Both the position numbers and the translations under genes were made by a program. 9,768 nucleotides of DNA from Candidatus Omnitrophota bacterium (GTDB lineage: Bacteria; Omnitrophota; Gorgyraeia; 2-01-FULL-45-10), in NCBI GenBank assembly GCA_026387115.1, contig JAPLMI010000215.1, positions 1 through 9,768 of the forward strand. The letters are read 5' to 3'. Below the pieces are notes generated by a model. It saw only the letters and a list, made by a program, of their open reading frames with translations, searched no databases and was not told the origin of the DNA. The first letter of the stretch is position 1, and every line of letters starts with the position of its first letter. Below are positions 1-5,908 of this stretch, piece after piece.

Positions 1-1108
1 GATGTTTCTTTATCTCCGGCTCATTCGGCTCTAATTTAACGGCTCTTTCCAGTTCATTAAGGGCCTTCTCATACATGCCCTTCTTGAAGTAAACCCATCC
101 CAAAGAATCGACATACGCGCCGTTGTCCGGCTCGGCCTCCAGCGCTCTTTTAATAAGCGCTTCCGCCTCGTCGAGGTTAACGCCGTCCTCGGCGAACATG
201 TAGCCCACGTAGTTATACGCGTCTGGAAAGGAGGCCTTAAGCCTGATCGCTTCCCTGAACTCTTTTACCGCAAGCTTCTTCTCTTTTTTCTTATCGTATA
301 ATACGCCGAGATAAAAATGCAGCCTCGCGTCGAGCGGCTCTATCGCCAGCGCATGCTCGAAATTCCGGATGGCGCCCGCGTAATCCTTCTTCATCTCGCA
401 AAGAACGCCGAGGCCTATGTAAGCTTCGATATAATTCGGGTTTAATTTAACGGCCTCTTTCAGCTTCTCGGATGCGCTGTCAAACTTGCCTATTCTGGAA
501 TAGATGACGGCGAGATTGAAATAGAGTAGGCTCTCGTTCTTTTTTTTCTCAATGAGCTTTTCGTAAACGGACGCCGCCTCGGCCATCTTCCTCTGCAGGA
601 CGAGCACGTCCGCCAAAGAACTCAATGCCCAGATGGATTCCGGATCGAGTTTTGTCACCTCTTCGTATTTCTTCTGGGCCTCTTCAAATTTACCTAAAGA
701 GGTATAAATAAGCGCCGTCAGAAATTTGGGCTTCGCGTCCTGTGGGTCTAGCTTTTCCGATAACGCCAGTTCCTCCATGGCCCTGGCTTCCTTCTTTACA
801 AGAAGATAATCGACGCCAAGCCTTGTATGAATGCAGCTTTCATCCGGCCCGAGCCGCAGGGCCTCGCCGTATTCGCGGATAGCGTCTTCAGGCCTATCTT
901 CATTGTCATAAATAATGCCCATCGTATAATGGGCAAGCGACTTTGAGTACGCACTCGCGGGGCCCTCGTGGTGAAGGAGGTAACCCTTCCGCGAGAGGTC
1001 TCGGCCTCTCGCGGACGTGTCTATGGCTGCGTCGAGATTATCAAGTGCGCCTAATATAATAATACCGCAAACGGCGACAACAAATATTGCTTTTCCGTGG
1101 CTTCGCAC
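1..1108 (-). CDS. TPR-repeat protein, exported or membrane-anchored (3' end outside window)
   Basis: The reading frame is open from a GTG at 1108 to the window edge (369 complete codons). The N-terminus is a short basic stretch (VRSHGK) followed by a hydrophobic segment at about residues 8-22 (IFVVAVCGIIILGAL), which fits a signal peptide or single membrane anchor. From about residue 58 onward come at least nine consecutive 34-residue tetratricopeptide repeats, with the usual pattern of L/Y-G-Y-A-L-P (for example FNLAVIYSRIGKFDSA and YVDSLGWVYFKKGMYEKAL). TPR arrays are protein-interaction scaffolds; the specific partner cannot be read from sequence. The GTG lies only 6 bases after the stop of the upstream micro-gene and in the same frame. 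It was chosen because the next in-frame ATG (codon 63) would remove the hydrophobic segment. The ribosome-binding site is weak, so translational coupling is likely. It is the third gene of the hisG operon. Confidence 0.85.
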   Translation of the reverse strand, partial: MRSHGKAIFVVAVCGIIILGALDNLDAAIDTSARGRDLSRKGYLLHHEGPASAYSKSLAHYTMGIIYDNEDRPEDAIREYGEALRLGPDESCIHTRLGVDYLLVKKEARAMEELALSEKLDPQDAKPKFLTALIYTSLGKFEEAQKKYEEVTKLDPESIWALSSLADVLVLQRKMAEAASVYEKLIEKKKNESLLYFNLAVIYSRIGKFDSASEKLKEAVKLNPNYIEAYIGLGVLCEMKKDYAGAIRNFEHALAIEPLDARLHFYLGVLYDKKKEKKLAVKEFREAIRLKASFPDAYNYVGYMFAEDGVNLDEAEALIKRALEAEPDNGAYVDSLGWVYFKKGMYEKALNELERAVKLEPNEPEIKKH

Positions 1109-1114
1109 TATCTC

Positions 1115-1204
1115 TTATTTCTTTTTATGGCGGTCTCTTCTCATCCTTTTTTTTCTTTTGTGCTTCGCCATCTTCGCTCTTTTTCTTTTTCTCCCACAGG
1201 GCAT
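1115..1204 (-). CDS. bS22/mS38-like (AURKAIP1/COX24 domain) micro-protein, 29 aa
   Basis: A 30-codon gene below most ORF-caller cut-offs. The product begins MPCGRKRKR, contains AKMAKHKRKKRMRRDR and ends HKKK; more than half its residues are Lys, Arg or His. This fits the AURKAIP1/COX24 family: mitochondrial small-subunit protein mS38 and the tiny bacterial relatives such as bS22, which bury a basic helix in 16S rRNA near the decoding region. The core K-M-x-K-H-K-R-K-K-R pattern is the family signature. The start is fixed by an excellent Shine-Dalgarno sequence, AGGAGGTGA, ending 7 bases before the ATG and overlapping the hisG stop codon. The gene sits 14 bases after hisG and 6 bases before the TPR gene. 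Ribosomal association is inferred from family resemblance, not shown here. A chance ORF is unlikely given the SD, the composition and the exact fit into the gap. Confidence 0.8.
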   Translation of the reverse strand: MPCGRKRKRAKMAKHKRKKRMRRDRHKKK

Positions 1205-1211
1205 CAGTTAC

Positions 1212-1220
1212 TCACCTCCT
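1212..1220 (-). promoter_or_regulatory. Strong Shine-Dalgarno of the bS22-like micro-gene
   Basis: AGGAGGTGA is fully complementary to the usual 3' end of 16S rRNA and lies 7 bases before the ATG at 1204. Its first bases are part of the hisG TAG stop. It is the strongest ribosome-binding site in the window and supports high translation of the micro-gene relative to hisG and the TPR gene. Confidence 0.75.
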
Positions 1221-2109
1221 AATAAATCACTTTGTTCAACGGATACTCGATCAACCCTTGAGCGCCCGCGCGTTTCAGCTGCGGAATCAGATATTTCACT
1301 ATCTTCTCATCGATGATCGTATCTACATCCACCCAGTCCGGGTCGGAGAGGTTTGCTACTGTCGGCTTCTTCATCGCGGGCAGTATCGACAGGACCGCTT
1401 TAAGATCCTTCTTCAGGACGTTCATCTTCAGGCCGACCTTTTCTTCGGCGAGTATCGCGCCTTTCAGAAGAAGGGCGAGGTTCTCGATCTTACTCCTCTT
1501 CCGCGGGATCATCCAGCTCTTGCGGTTCGCGATCAGTTGGGTCGTAGATTCGCAAACCGTGGCTATCTCTCTCAATTTGTTCGCTCGAAGGCTGGAGCCG
1601 GTCTCGGTCACTTCCACTATCGCGTCGACGCCGACAGCGGCCTTGACTTCCGTCGCGCCCCAGCTGAACTCGATATTGGCCCTTACCTTATTCTTCCTGA
1701 AATAATCCTTTGTGACGCTCACAAGTTCCGTCGCGACGCTCTTACCGTTCAAATCCTTTATTTTCTTTATCCTGGATTCCTGCGGGACGGCGAGCACCCA
1801 TCGGACGGGGCGCATGCTCTGTTTGGCGTAGACGAGTTCCGCGACCCTTACCACGTTGGACTTATTTTCGAGTATCCAGTCATTGCCGGTAATGCCGACA
1901 TCAAGGATCCCGTCCTCGACATACCGCGACATCTCCTGCGCCCTGAAGAGGATGCACTCGATCTCGTCGTCATCTATCGACGGAAAATAGGACCGTTCGC
2001 TTATGCCGATGTAGAAACCGGCCTTTCTGAACATCCTCACAGTGGCTTCCTGAAGGCTTCCCTTCGGCAGCCCCAGTTTAAGCTTGGAGTTTGTCTTCCT
2101 GATCTTCAT
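1219..2109 (-). CDS. hisG: ATP phosphoribosyltransferase, long (HisG_L) form
   Basis: First enzyme of histidine biosynthesis: joins ATP and PRPP to give N1-(5-phosphoribosyl)-ATP in the cytoplasm. The 296-residue length matches the long form, which carries its own regulatory domain and does not need HisZ. Visible landmarks are the N-terminal LGLPKGSL motif (residues 12-19), DVGITGNDW (70-78), the PRPP-binding stretch DAIVEVTETGSSLRAN (162-177), and a C-terminal ACT-like domain from about residue 217 that ends in GAQGLIEYPLNKVIY, typical of HisG. Histidine feedback through that domain is known for the family and inferred here. No other his gene is in view, so hisG appears to be outside a classical his operon. 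The ATG at 2109 has only a weak GA-rich ribosome-binding site about 10 bases upstream. Confidence 0.96.
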   Translation of the reverse strand: MKIRKTNSKLKLGLPKGSLQEATVRMFRKAGFYIGISERSYFPSIDDDEIECILFRAQEMSRYVEDGILDVGITGNDWILENKSNVVRVAELVYAKQSMRPVRWVLAVPQESRIKKIKDLNGKSVATELVSVTKDYFRKNKVRANIEFSWGATEVKAAVGVDAIVEVTETGSSLRANKLREIATVCESTTQLIANRKSWMIPRKRSKIENLALLLKGAILAEEKVGLKMNVLKKDLKAVLSILPAMKKPTVANLSDPDWVDVDTIIDEKIVKYLIPQLKRAGAQGLIEYPLNKVIY

Positions 2110-2247
2110 AAGTTTTTATCGTCTCTTTCTTTATCTTCGGCCTTTTGTAAAGACGGCGGCCTTCCTTTATCCTTGTCCTGGGATTTATCGTCCAGCTTCT
2201 CCTCGCCTTTATAGGCCGTGCCTTTGCGCGTTTCTTCACGCTTATTT

Positions 2248-2276
2248 ATTTTACATAATATAGAGATAAAAGTCAA
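2248..2276 (-). promoter_or_regulatory. Sigma70-type promoter of the hisG operon
   Basis: On the minus strand, TTGACT (2276-2271), a spacer of exactly 17 bases, and TAAAAT (2253-2248); each box matches the consensus at five of six positions. Transcription would start near 2241, leaving a leader of about 130 bases before the hisG ATG. The leader is purine-rich and shows neither a run of His codons nor an obvious terminator hairpin, so classical his attenuation is not supported. The foldback repeat at 2293-2522 ends about 17 bases upstream of the -35 box. Confidence 0.6.
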
Positions 2277-2292
2277 GGTAAGTTTGGGATGG

Positions 2293-2522
2293 AATTTTAC
2301 GGGTCCTGCCGCTCCCTCGGCTTTTCTTTATAGGGCGAGCATGGGGTTCACCATCAAGTAGTATTATACACGGTGTGTCTGTATGCCCGCCAGGATTGCC
2401 TGCAACAGGAGCGGTAAAGCCGGGGCGCGGGCTTACTATTATGCAATCCTAAACGGCGGGCACCCCCATCTCGCATGCATCGCCCATACGCGAAAAGCCT
2501 CAGTAGCGTCACCCGTAAAATT
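2293..2522. repeat. Large imperfect foldback with a branched hairpin head (about 230 bases)
   Basis: Outer arms AATTTTACGGGT (2293-2304) and its exact complement (2511-2522) pair. Moving inward the arms keep pairing with interruptions: GGCTTTTC (2319-2326 with 2492-2499), GGGCGA (2333-2338 with 2480-2485), GCATG (2339-2343 with 2474-2478). The head is a second strong stem, TGCCCGCC plus AGGATTGC (2384-2399), pairing with GCAATCCT plus GGCGGGCA (2443-2462) with a single 4-base bulge AAAC. This stem encloses two further hairpins, CCTG-caa-CAGG (2399-2409) and AAGCC/GGCTT near 2417-2433. No convincing gene lies here: a minus-strand ORF at 2354-2593 follows the arms and looks incidental. It may be a dispersed MITE-like repeat or a structured RNA; the sequence alone does not decide. 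Confidence 0.6.
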
Positions 2523-2551
2523 TCTTTAACCCACTCTCCCCAAGAAATTTT
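2517..2551. repeat. 10-bp perfect inverted repeat overlapping the foldback arm
   Basis: AAAATTTCTT (2517-2526) and AAGAAATTTT (2542-2551) are perfect complements around a 15-base loop. The left half overlaps the outer right arm of the 2293-2522 foldback, so the two pairings would compete. Confidence 0.4.
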
Positions 2552-2600
2552 TTCGTCCCTTGGAGCAGGCGGAACTTTTGTACGCCACGGCATTCTTCTA

Positions 2601-2769
2601 TAGCCGCCCGGCCAGGGGGGTTGAGCCGTTAAATTTTGCTAAGGTTTAACTATCCCTATGTACATTGACGAAACCGTAAACGAGAGAAAGAATATGTACG
2701 AAATAACTAAAACAAAACCTAAGCATCCTTGAGAGCAAAATTAGGCGAAGCCCCCTGGCCGGGCGGCTA
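2601..2769. repeat. Second foldback: 19-bp perfect terminal inverted repeat, about 169 bases
   Basis: The sequence 2601-2619 (TAGCCGCCCGGCCAGGGGG) is the exact reverse complement of 2751-2769. Pairing continues inward with gaps: AATTTTGCT near 2631-2639 with AGCAAAATT near 2734-2742, AAGGTTT near 2641 with AAACCT near 2715, and ATGTAC near 2658 with GTACAT near 2694. A 13-base palindrome, TAACATcATGTTA (2768-2780), straddles the right end. GC-rich ends enclosing an AT-rich middle with no transposase resemble a MITE or a cruciform. No homology to the first foldback is evident. Confidence 0.6.
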
Positions 2770-2836
2770 ACATCATGTTAAGGCAAGGGTACAAAGTTTC
2801 GCCTCTCGCTGAAGACTAAAAAATTTCCCTGTTATA

Positions 2837-2881
2837 AAATAGTGAAGTGTCCGGTTCTTTAACAAATGAAATGTCCGCTTT
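2837..2881. repeat. Left terminal inverted repeat of the IS
   Basis: Contains two transposase-site-like boxes 24 bases apart, TGTCCGg (2848) and TGTCCGCTTT (2872-2881), with a shared AACAA between them that is matched at the other end. The inner box forms half of a palindrome CCGCTTT-c-AAAGCGG (2875-2889), which could let the transposase or a regulator bind just upstream of its own gene. Confidence 0.7.
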
Positions 2882-2928
2882 CAAAGCGGGATATGATAAT
2901 ATGCGCCACCTAAATCTGGAGGCTAAAT

Positions 2929-4203
2929 ATGAACGCATATTATCCGATCTCCGCACTGGAGCGGGCGATGAAAGTGCAGGAAGTGATACTTCGGGCTATG
3001 TCCGGGGAGATTCACTGGATAGACGCTGCCGAGATTCTTGGTATATCAGACCGGCAGATGAGGCGATGGAAGAGGCGTTACGAGATCTATGGTTACGACG
3101 GCTTATACGACAGGCGCCGTAAGTATCCCAGCCCCAGAAGGGTTGCTCTTGAGAAGGCCGAGAAGGTCTTAAGACTCTACAGGGAGAAGTATTTCGATTT
3201 TAACATGTCCCACTTTTACGATAAACTGACCAAGCACCATGATATACACTTGAGCTATAACTGGGTACGTCTTGCCCTGGAGGGCGCCGGGCTGGTTGAA
3301 AAGCGCAATAGGCGCGATCCACACAGGAAACGTCGTCCTCGTAAGCCTCTTGTGGGTATGATGCTGCATATGGACGGCTCTCCTCATGACTGGTTTGGTA
3401 ATGGCGCGGAATACGATATTGTTACCATATCAGACGATGCCAGTAACGAAGTCTATGATATAGCCCTGGTGGATGAAGAAGATAGCCATACATGTATGGA
3501 GATGATCCGTAACACCGTCGAGAAGAAGGGCATATTCTGCTCATTGTACAGCGATAGAGCCAGCCACTTCTTCCTGACCAAAAAGGCCGGAGAGGAAGTA
3601 TCAAAAGATAATCTTACGCAAGTAGGCAGGGCTCTTGCGGAGATAGGGACGCAGCATATCCCATCATATTCACCACAGGCAAGAGGCAGGTCCGAACGCC
3701 TGAATCGGACATATCAAGGCAGAATCCCTCAAGAGTTGAGGCTAAGAGGCATAAAGACGAAGGAAGAGGCGAATAAGTACTTAAGAACAGAGTATCTTAG
3801 AGAGCACAACAAGAGATTCGCCGTAAAACCTGAAAAGGCCGGCAGCGCTTTTATTCCGGTTCCAAAGACTATGGACTTAGATAAAATATTCTGTTTTAAG
3901 CATGAAAGAACCGTGAACAATGATAATACTGTATCCTACAATAACAGGATATTGCAGGTAGGTCCGTCTGAGTTGCGGATCTCATTCGCCAAATGCAGGG
4001 TCATGGTCTATGAACATTTAGATGGCTCTATAACGGTAGGATATGGTCCTCATATGATTGGGTACTATCCGCCCAAGGACTTATCCACAAATTCACAGTA
4101 TTCACAAAAAGAAAAGGTAGCCAAAAGAAAAAGGGCTACTACTAACATTAATCAAAAGCGGACAGATCACTTGTTAGAAAAAGCGGACATCTTGACTATT
4201 TAG
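2929..4203 (+). CDS. DDE transposase, ISNCY/IS1202-like
   Basis: A 424-residue DNA transposase that would cut and join the IS ends. The N-terminal helix-turn-helix (about residues 12-60, with AAEILGISDRQMRRWKRRY) is followed by a second DNA-binding segment, a basic stretch (NRRDPHRKRRPRKP, 127-140) and an RNase H-like catalytic core. The acidic triad is readable: D149 in LHMDGSPHDWF, D209 in LYSDRASHFF, and E256 in SPQARGRSERLNRTYQ. HMDGSPHDWF and SPQARGRSER are characteristic of ISNCY-annotated transposases. The ATG at 2929 has GGAGG (2918-2922) six bases upstream. The gene shows no frameshift or internal stop, so the element may still be active. The C-terminus (residues about 395-424) is encoded by the right inverted repeat. 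Confidence 0.9.
   Translation: MNAYYPISALERAMKVQEVILRAMSGEIHWIDAAEILGISDRQMRRWKRRYEIYGYDGLYDRRRKYPSPRRVALEKAEKVLRLYREKYFDFNMSHFYDKLTKHHDIHLSYNWVRLALEGAGLVEKRNRRDPHRKRRPRKPLVGMMLHMDGSPHDWFGNGAEYDIVTISDDASNEVYDIALVDEEDSHTCMEMIRNTVEKKGIFCSLYSDRASHFFLTKKAGEEVSKDNLTQVGRALAEIGTQHIPSYSPQARGRSERLNRTYQGRIPQELRLRGIKTKEEANKYLRTEYLREHNKRFAVKPEKAGSAFIPVPKTMDLDKIFCFKHERTVNNDNTVSYNNRILQVGPSELRISFAKCRVMVYEHLDGSITVGYGPHMIGYYPPKDLSTNSQYSQKEKVAKRKRATTNINQKRTDHLLEKADILTI
4155..4201. repeat. Right terminal inverted repeat of the IS
   Basis: Two AAAGCGGACA boxes (4155-4164 and 4180-4189), 25 bases apart, mirror the left end; the intervening TTGTT matches AACAA there. The last codons of the transposase gene run right through this repeat and its stop TAG (4201-4203) lies at the tip. 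Confidence 0.7.
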
Positions 4204-4224
4204 TTACATTTTTTATATGGGGGC

Positions 4225-4253
4225 TTGACAAGCGCATATTTGTGGTGTATACT
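4225..4253 (+). promoter_or_regulatory. Near-consensus sigma70 promoter of the AbiE operon
   Basis: A perfect TTGACA (4225-4230), a 17-base spacer, and TATACT (4248-4253, five of six to consensus). The predicted start near 4260 leaves a leader of about 35 bases. Downstream lie a GTATAC palindrome overlapping the -10 box and an inverted pair TAAATA/TATTTA (4262-4267 and 4280-4285), possible sites for AbiEi, which in studied AbiE systems represses its own operon by binding inverted repeats. The promoter starts 24-36 bases beyond the IS end, so it belongs to the host segment, not the IS. Confidence 0.75.
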
Positions 4254-4295
4254 TATTTCTGTAAATACTCATTTTTGATTATTTAAGGAAACGAT

Positions 4296-4937
4296 ATGAA
4301 TTACGCCGATTTCAGGAAGATGGTGCTGCGCCTGCCGGTAATCTCGAGTAAGGATATACTCTTCTTCGAGAGAAAAAGGCAGTCTATCCGCAACCAGCTC
4401 AACAGGTGGCAGGATAGGGGGCTTGTAGTCAAATTGAGGCGCGGCATGTACATCCTTAACGAAAATGACAGGAAGGTGAATCCGTCAAGGCAGTTTATCG
4501 CCAACCAGCTTTACGCGCCGTCATACGTAAGCCTTGAGTATGCCCTTAATTTATACGGCCTTATTCCCGAAAGGGTAACGGAGGTTACGAACGTCTCGAC
4601 CAGGAAGACAGTCACTTTTAAAAACGCTTTAGGGGTATTCGTGTATCAGCATATCAAGCCTGCGGCCTTCAGCGGCTTCAAGGCCGCCAGGGATGAAGCA
4701 GGTCTTTCATTCTTTATCGCCCTGCCCGAAAAGGCAGTCGTGGATTTCTTATATCTGAATATCAATAAGATGGAGCCGTCCGACACGGCCATATTCGGAG
4801 CTTCCTATCGGTTTCAGAATACCGAATCTTTAAGCCGGGCGAAAATAATGAAGATGGCCACGTTATTCGGAAACGAGAAATTGACGCGCCTCGCCGGCTC
4901 ATTTTGCCAATTCATTAAAAACGAGAGGAAATCATGA
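4296..4937 (+). CDS. abiEi: AbiEi-family antitoxin / transcriptional repressor
   Basis: A 213-residue protein of the type IV AbiEi family: the antitoxin opposes AbiEii toxicity without binding it and represses the operon. The N-terminal third is a winged helix-turn-helix (about residues 1-60: KMVLRLPVISSKDILFF, a recognition-helix region rich in R/K/Q, and the wing VVKLRRGMYIL). It is followed by the family's conserved YVSLEYALNLYGLIPE segment (about 77-92) and the C-terminal half with KAVVDFLYL (about 146-154). The ATG at 4296 has AAGGA six bases upstream. The stop overlaps the start of the next gene by four bases (ATGA), the usual arrangement of abiEi-abiEii and a sign of translational coupling. 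The exact AbiEi subfamily is not decided. Confidence 0.88.
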   Translation: MNYADFRKMVLRLPVISSKDILFFERKRQSIRNQLNRWQDRGLVVKLRRGMYILNENDRKVNPSRQFIANQLYAPSYVSLEYALNLYGLIPERVTEVTNVSTRKTVTFKNALGVFVYQHIKPAAFSGFKAARDEAGLSFFIALPEKAVVDFLYLNINKMEPSDTAIFGASYRFQNTESLSRAKIMKMATLFGNEKLTRLAGSFCQFIKNERKS

Positions 4938-5725
4938 TCGAACTTTTAAGGCAGCAATATACGCCTGATATGTCCAATGACGACAAAATTAACAGGGTCA
5001 GGGAATTTCTGCAAACGGCGGTGTTGAAAATCCTATATGATAAGGGTTATTTTAAGAACCTGGCGTTCGTCGGCGGGACTGCGCTCAGGGTCTTATTTGA
5101 CCTGAGGCGGTTTTCGGAGGACCTGGATTTTTCTCTCACAGATAATGGCGGCTATGATTTCTCCAGGGTCAATTCCGAAATAGAGCGGGAACTGAAGCTT
5201 TACGGCTTGAATGTTGAGACTAAAGTTAAAGAAGTCAGAACGGTCCAAAGCGCGTTCCTGAAATTCCCCGGACTGTTAAAAAATTTGGGCCTATCCCAGC
5301 TTGACGAAGAGAAGCTTTCCATCAAGATCGAAGTCGATTCCAATCCGCCGAAAGGATGGAAGCTGGCTGCCACGATCATTAATAAATATTATCTGTTCAA
5401 TATAGTGCATTTCGATCTGCCGTCTCTATACGCCACGAAACTCCATGCCTGTTTTTTCAGGAAGTATGTCAAGGGCAGGGACTTTTACGATCTTGTATGG
5501 TATATCGGCAGGAAGATAGAGCCGAATTTTATCCTTTTGAATAACGCTGTCGAGCAGACAGAAGGGAAAAGCCCCCACCTTGACAAGGATAACTTCAGGC
5601 AATTCATGCTTGATAAATTATCGAAAATAGATTTTAAAGCAGCGAGAAAAGATGTGGAAAGGTTTCTGGAAGATAAGAATGAACTTAAGATTTTGGACGC
5701 CGAAATCATAAGTAAGGCAATATAG
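4934..5725 (+). CDS. abiEii: AbiEii-family nucleotidyltransferase toxin
   Basis: A 263-residue member of the AbiEii/MenT nucleotidyltransferase family. Members block growth on phage infection; characterised relatives transfer nucleotides to RNA such as tRNA 3' ends, while the substrate here is unknown. The polymerase-beta-type active site is intact: GGTAL (47-51), RFSEDLDFSL (59-68, with catalytic D63 and D65), a third acidic residue at IEVD (D135), and the family motif KLHACFFRKYVKGRDFYDL (169-187). GAGG (4925-4928) precedes the start. The gene follows abiEi with a 4-base overlap, giving a complete bicistronic defence module. No terminator is obvious after the stop. Confidence 0.92.
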   Translation: MIELLRQQYTPDMSNDDKINRVREFLQTAVLKILYDKGYFKNLAFVGGTALRVLFDLRRFSEDLDFSLTDNGGYDFSRVNSEIERELKLYGLNVETKVKEVRTVQSAFLKFPGLLKNLGLSQLDEEKLSIKIEVDSNPPKGWKLAATIINKYYLFNIVHFDLPSLYATKLHACFFRKYVKGRDFYDLVWYIGRKIEPNFILLNNAVEQTEGKSPHLDKDNFRQFMLDKLSKIDFKAARKDVERFLEDKNELKILDAEIISKAI

Positions 5726-5746
5726 GAAAATGCGGAGTAATTCTAT

Positions 5747-5908
5747 TTATACTTCTTCCAGAGCCGTATCAGTTTCTGCTTTTCGTTCGGGTATGAGCAT
5801 CTTCATCTGAATCTTGGATTCTTCAGGGAGGGGCTTGGAACACATTATCCTTATGCCTTCAGGCGTGAAGTCAAGTCCTGGCGGATCGTCTTCCGTCAAC
5901 GAAACATT
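5747..5908 (-). pseudogene. Possible PilZ-domain remnant (C-terminal half)
   Basis: After a TAA at 5909-5911 the minus strand is open for 53 codons and reads, in part, GLDFTPEGIRIM then SKPLPEESKIQMKMLIPE before a stop at 5747. This resembles the second half of PilZ domains (D-x-S-x-x-G-I-x-I, then P-L-P-x-x-x-K-I-x-x-x-x-x-IP). The N-terminal part with the c-di-GMP-binding RxxxR is missing; only a TTG at 5899 could start it. A different minus frame further upstream (about 6035-5894) contains FRRIDQNLTVSRK, so a frameshifted gene of about 96 codons, the normal PilZ length, is conceivable. It lies downstream of the HEAT-repeat gene on the same strand. The similarity is by eye and modest. Confidence 0.3.

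Larger units (their letters stand above)
2837..4201 (+). mobile_element. Insertion sequence, ISNCY/IS1202-like, apparently complete
   Basis: One intact transposase gene is framed by inverted ends about 45 bases long. The strongest end signal is TGTCCG at 2848 and its complement ending at 4189, but the similarity continues 10-12 bases further out (AAATAGTgAAG on the left, AAATAGTcAAG on the right strand), so the true tips are probably near 2837 and 4201. I see no convincing target duplication; the best candidate is only GTTA (2831-2834 and 4203-4206). The family call rests on the transposase. The ends are placed to within about 10 bases. Confidence 0.8.

Noticed and set aside
1087..2214. 375-codon plus-strand ORF antisense to hisG
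   Set aside because: It is the mirror of a clear hisG; its translation is low-complexity (Phe, Leu and Ser runs) with no recognisable domain.
2110..2241. Leader ORF coupled to hisG (ends in ATGA)
   Set aside because: The frame is open but contains no ATG, GTG or TTG downstream of the predicted transcription start.
2354..2593. 79-codon minus-strand ORF over the first foldback
   Set aside because: It follows the inverted-repeat arms, has no convincing ribosome-binding site and no recognisable domain. Another minus frame across the foldback is also open, so openness here says little.
2621..2775. Possible integron attC site in the second foldback
   Set aside because: Boxes resembling GTTAAAT and GTTTAAC occur, but in the wrong order and spacing for attC, and there is no integrase or cassette array.
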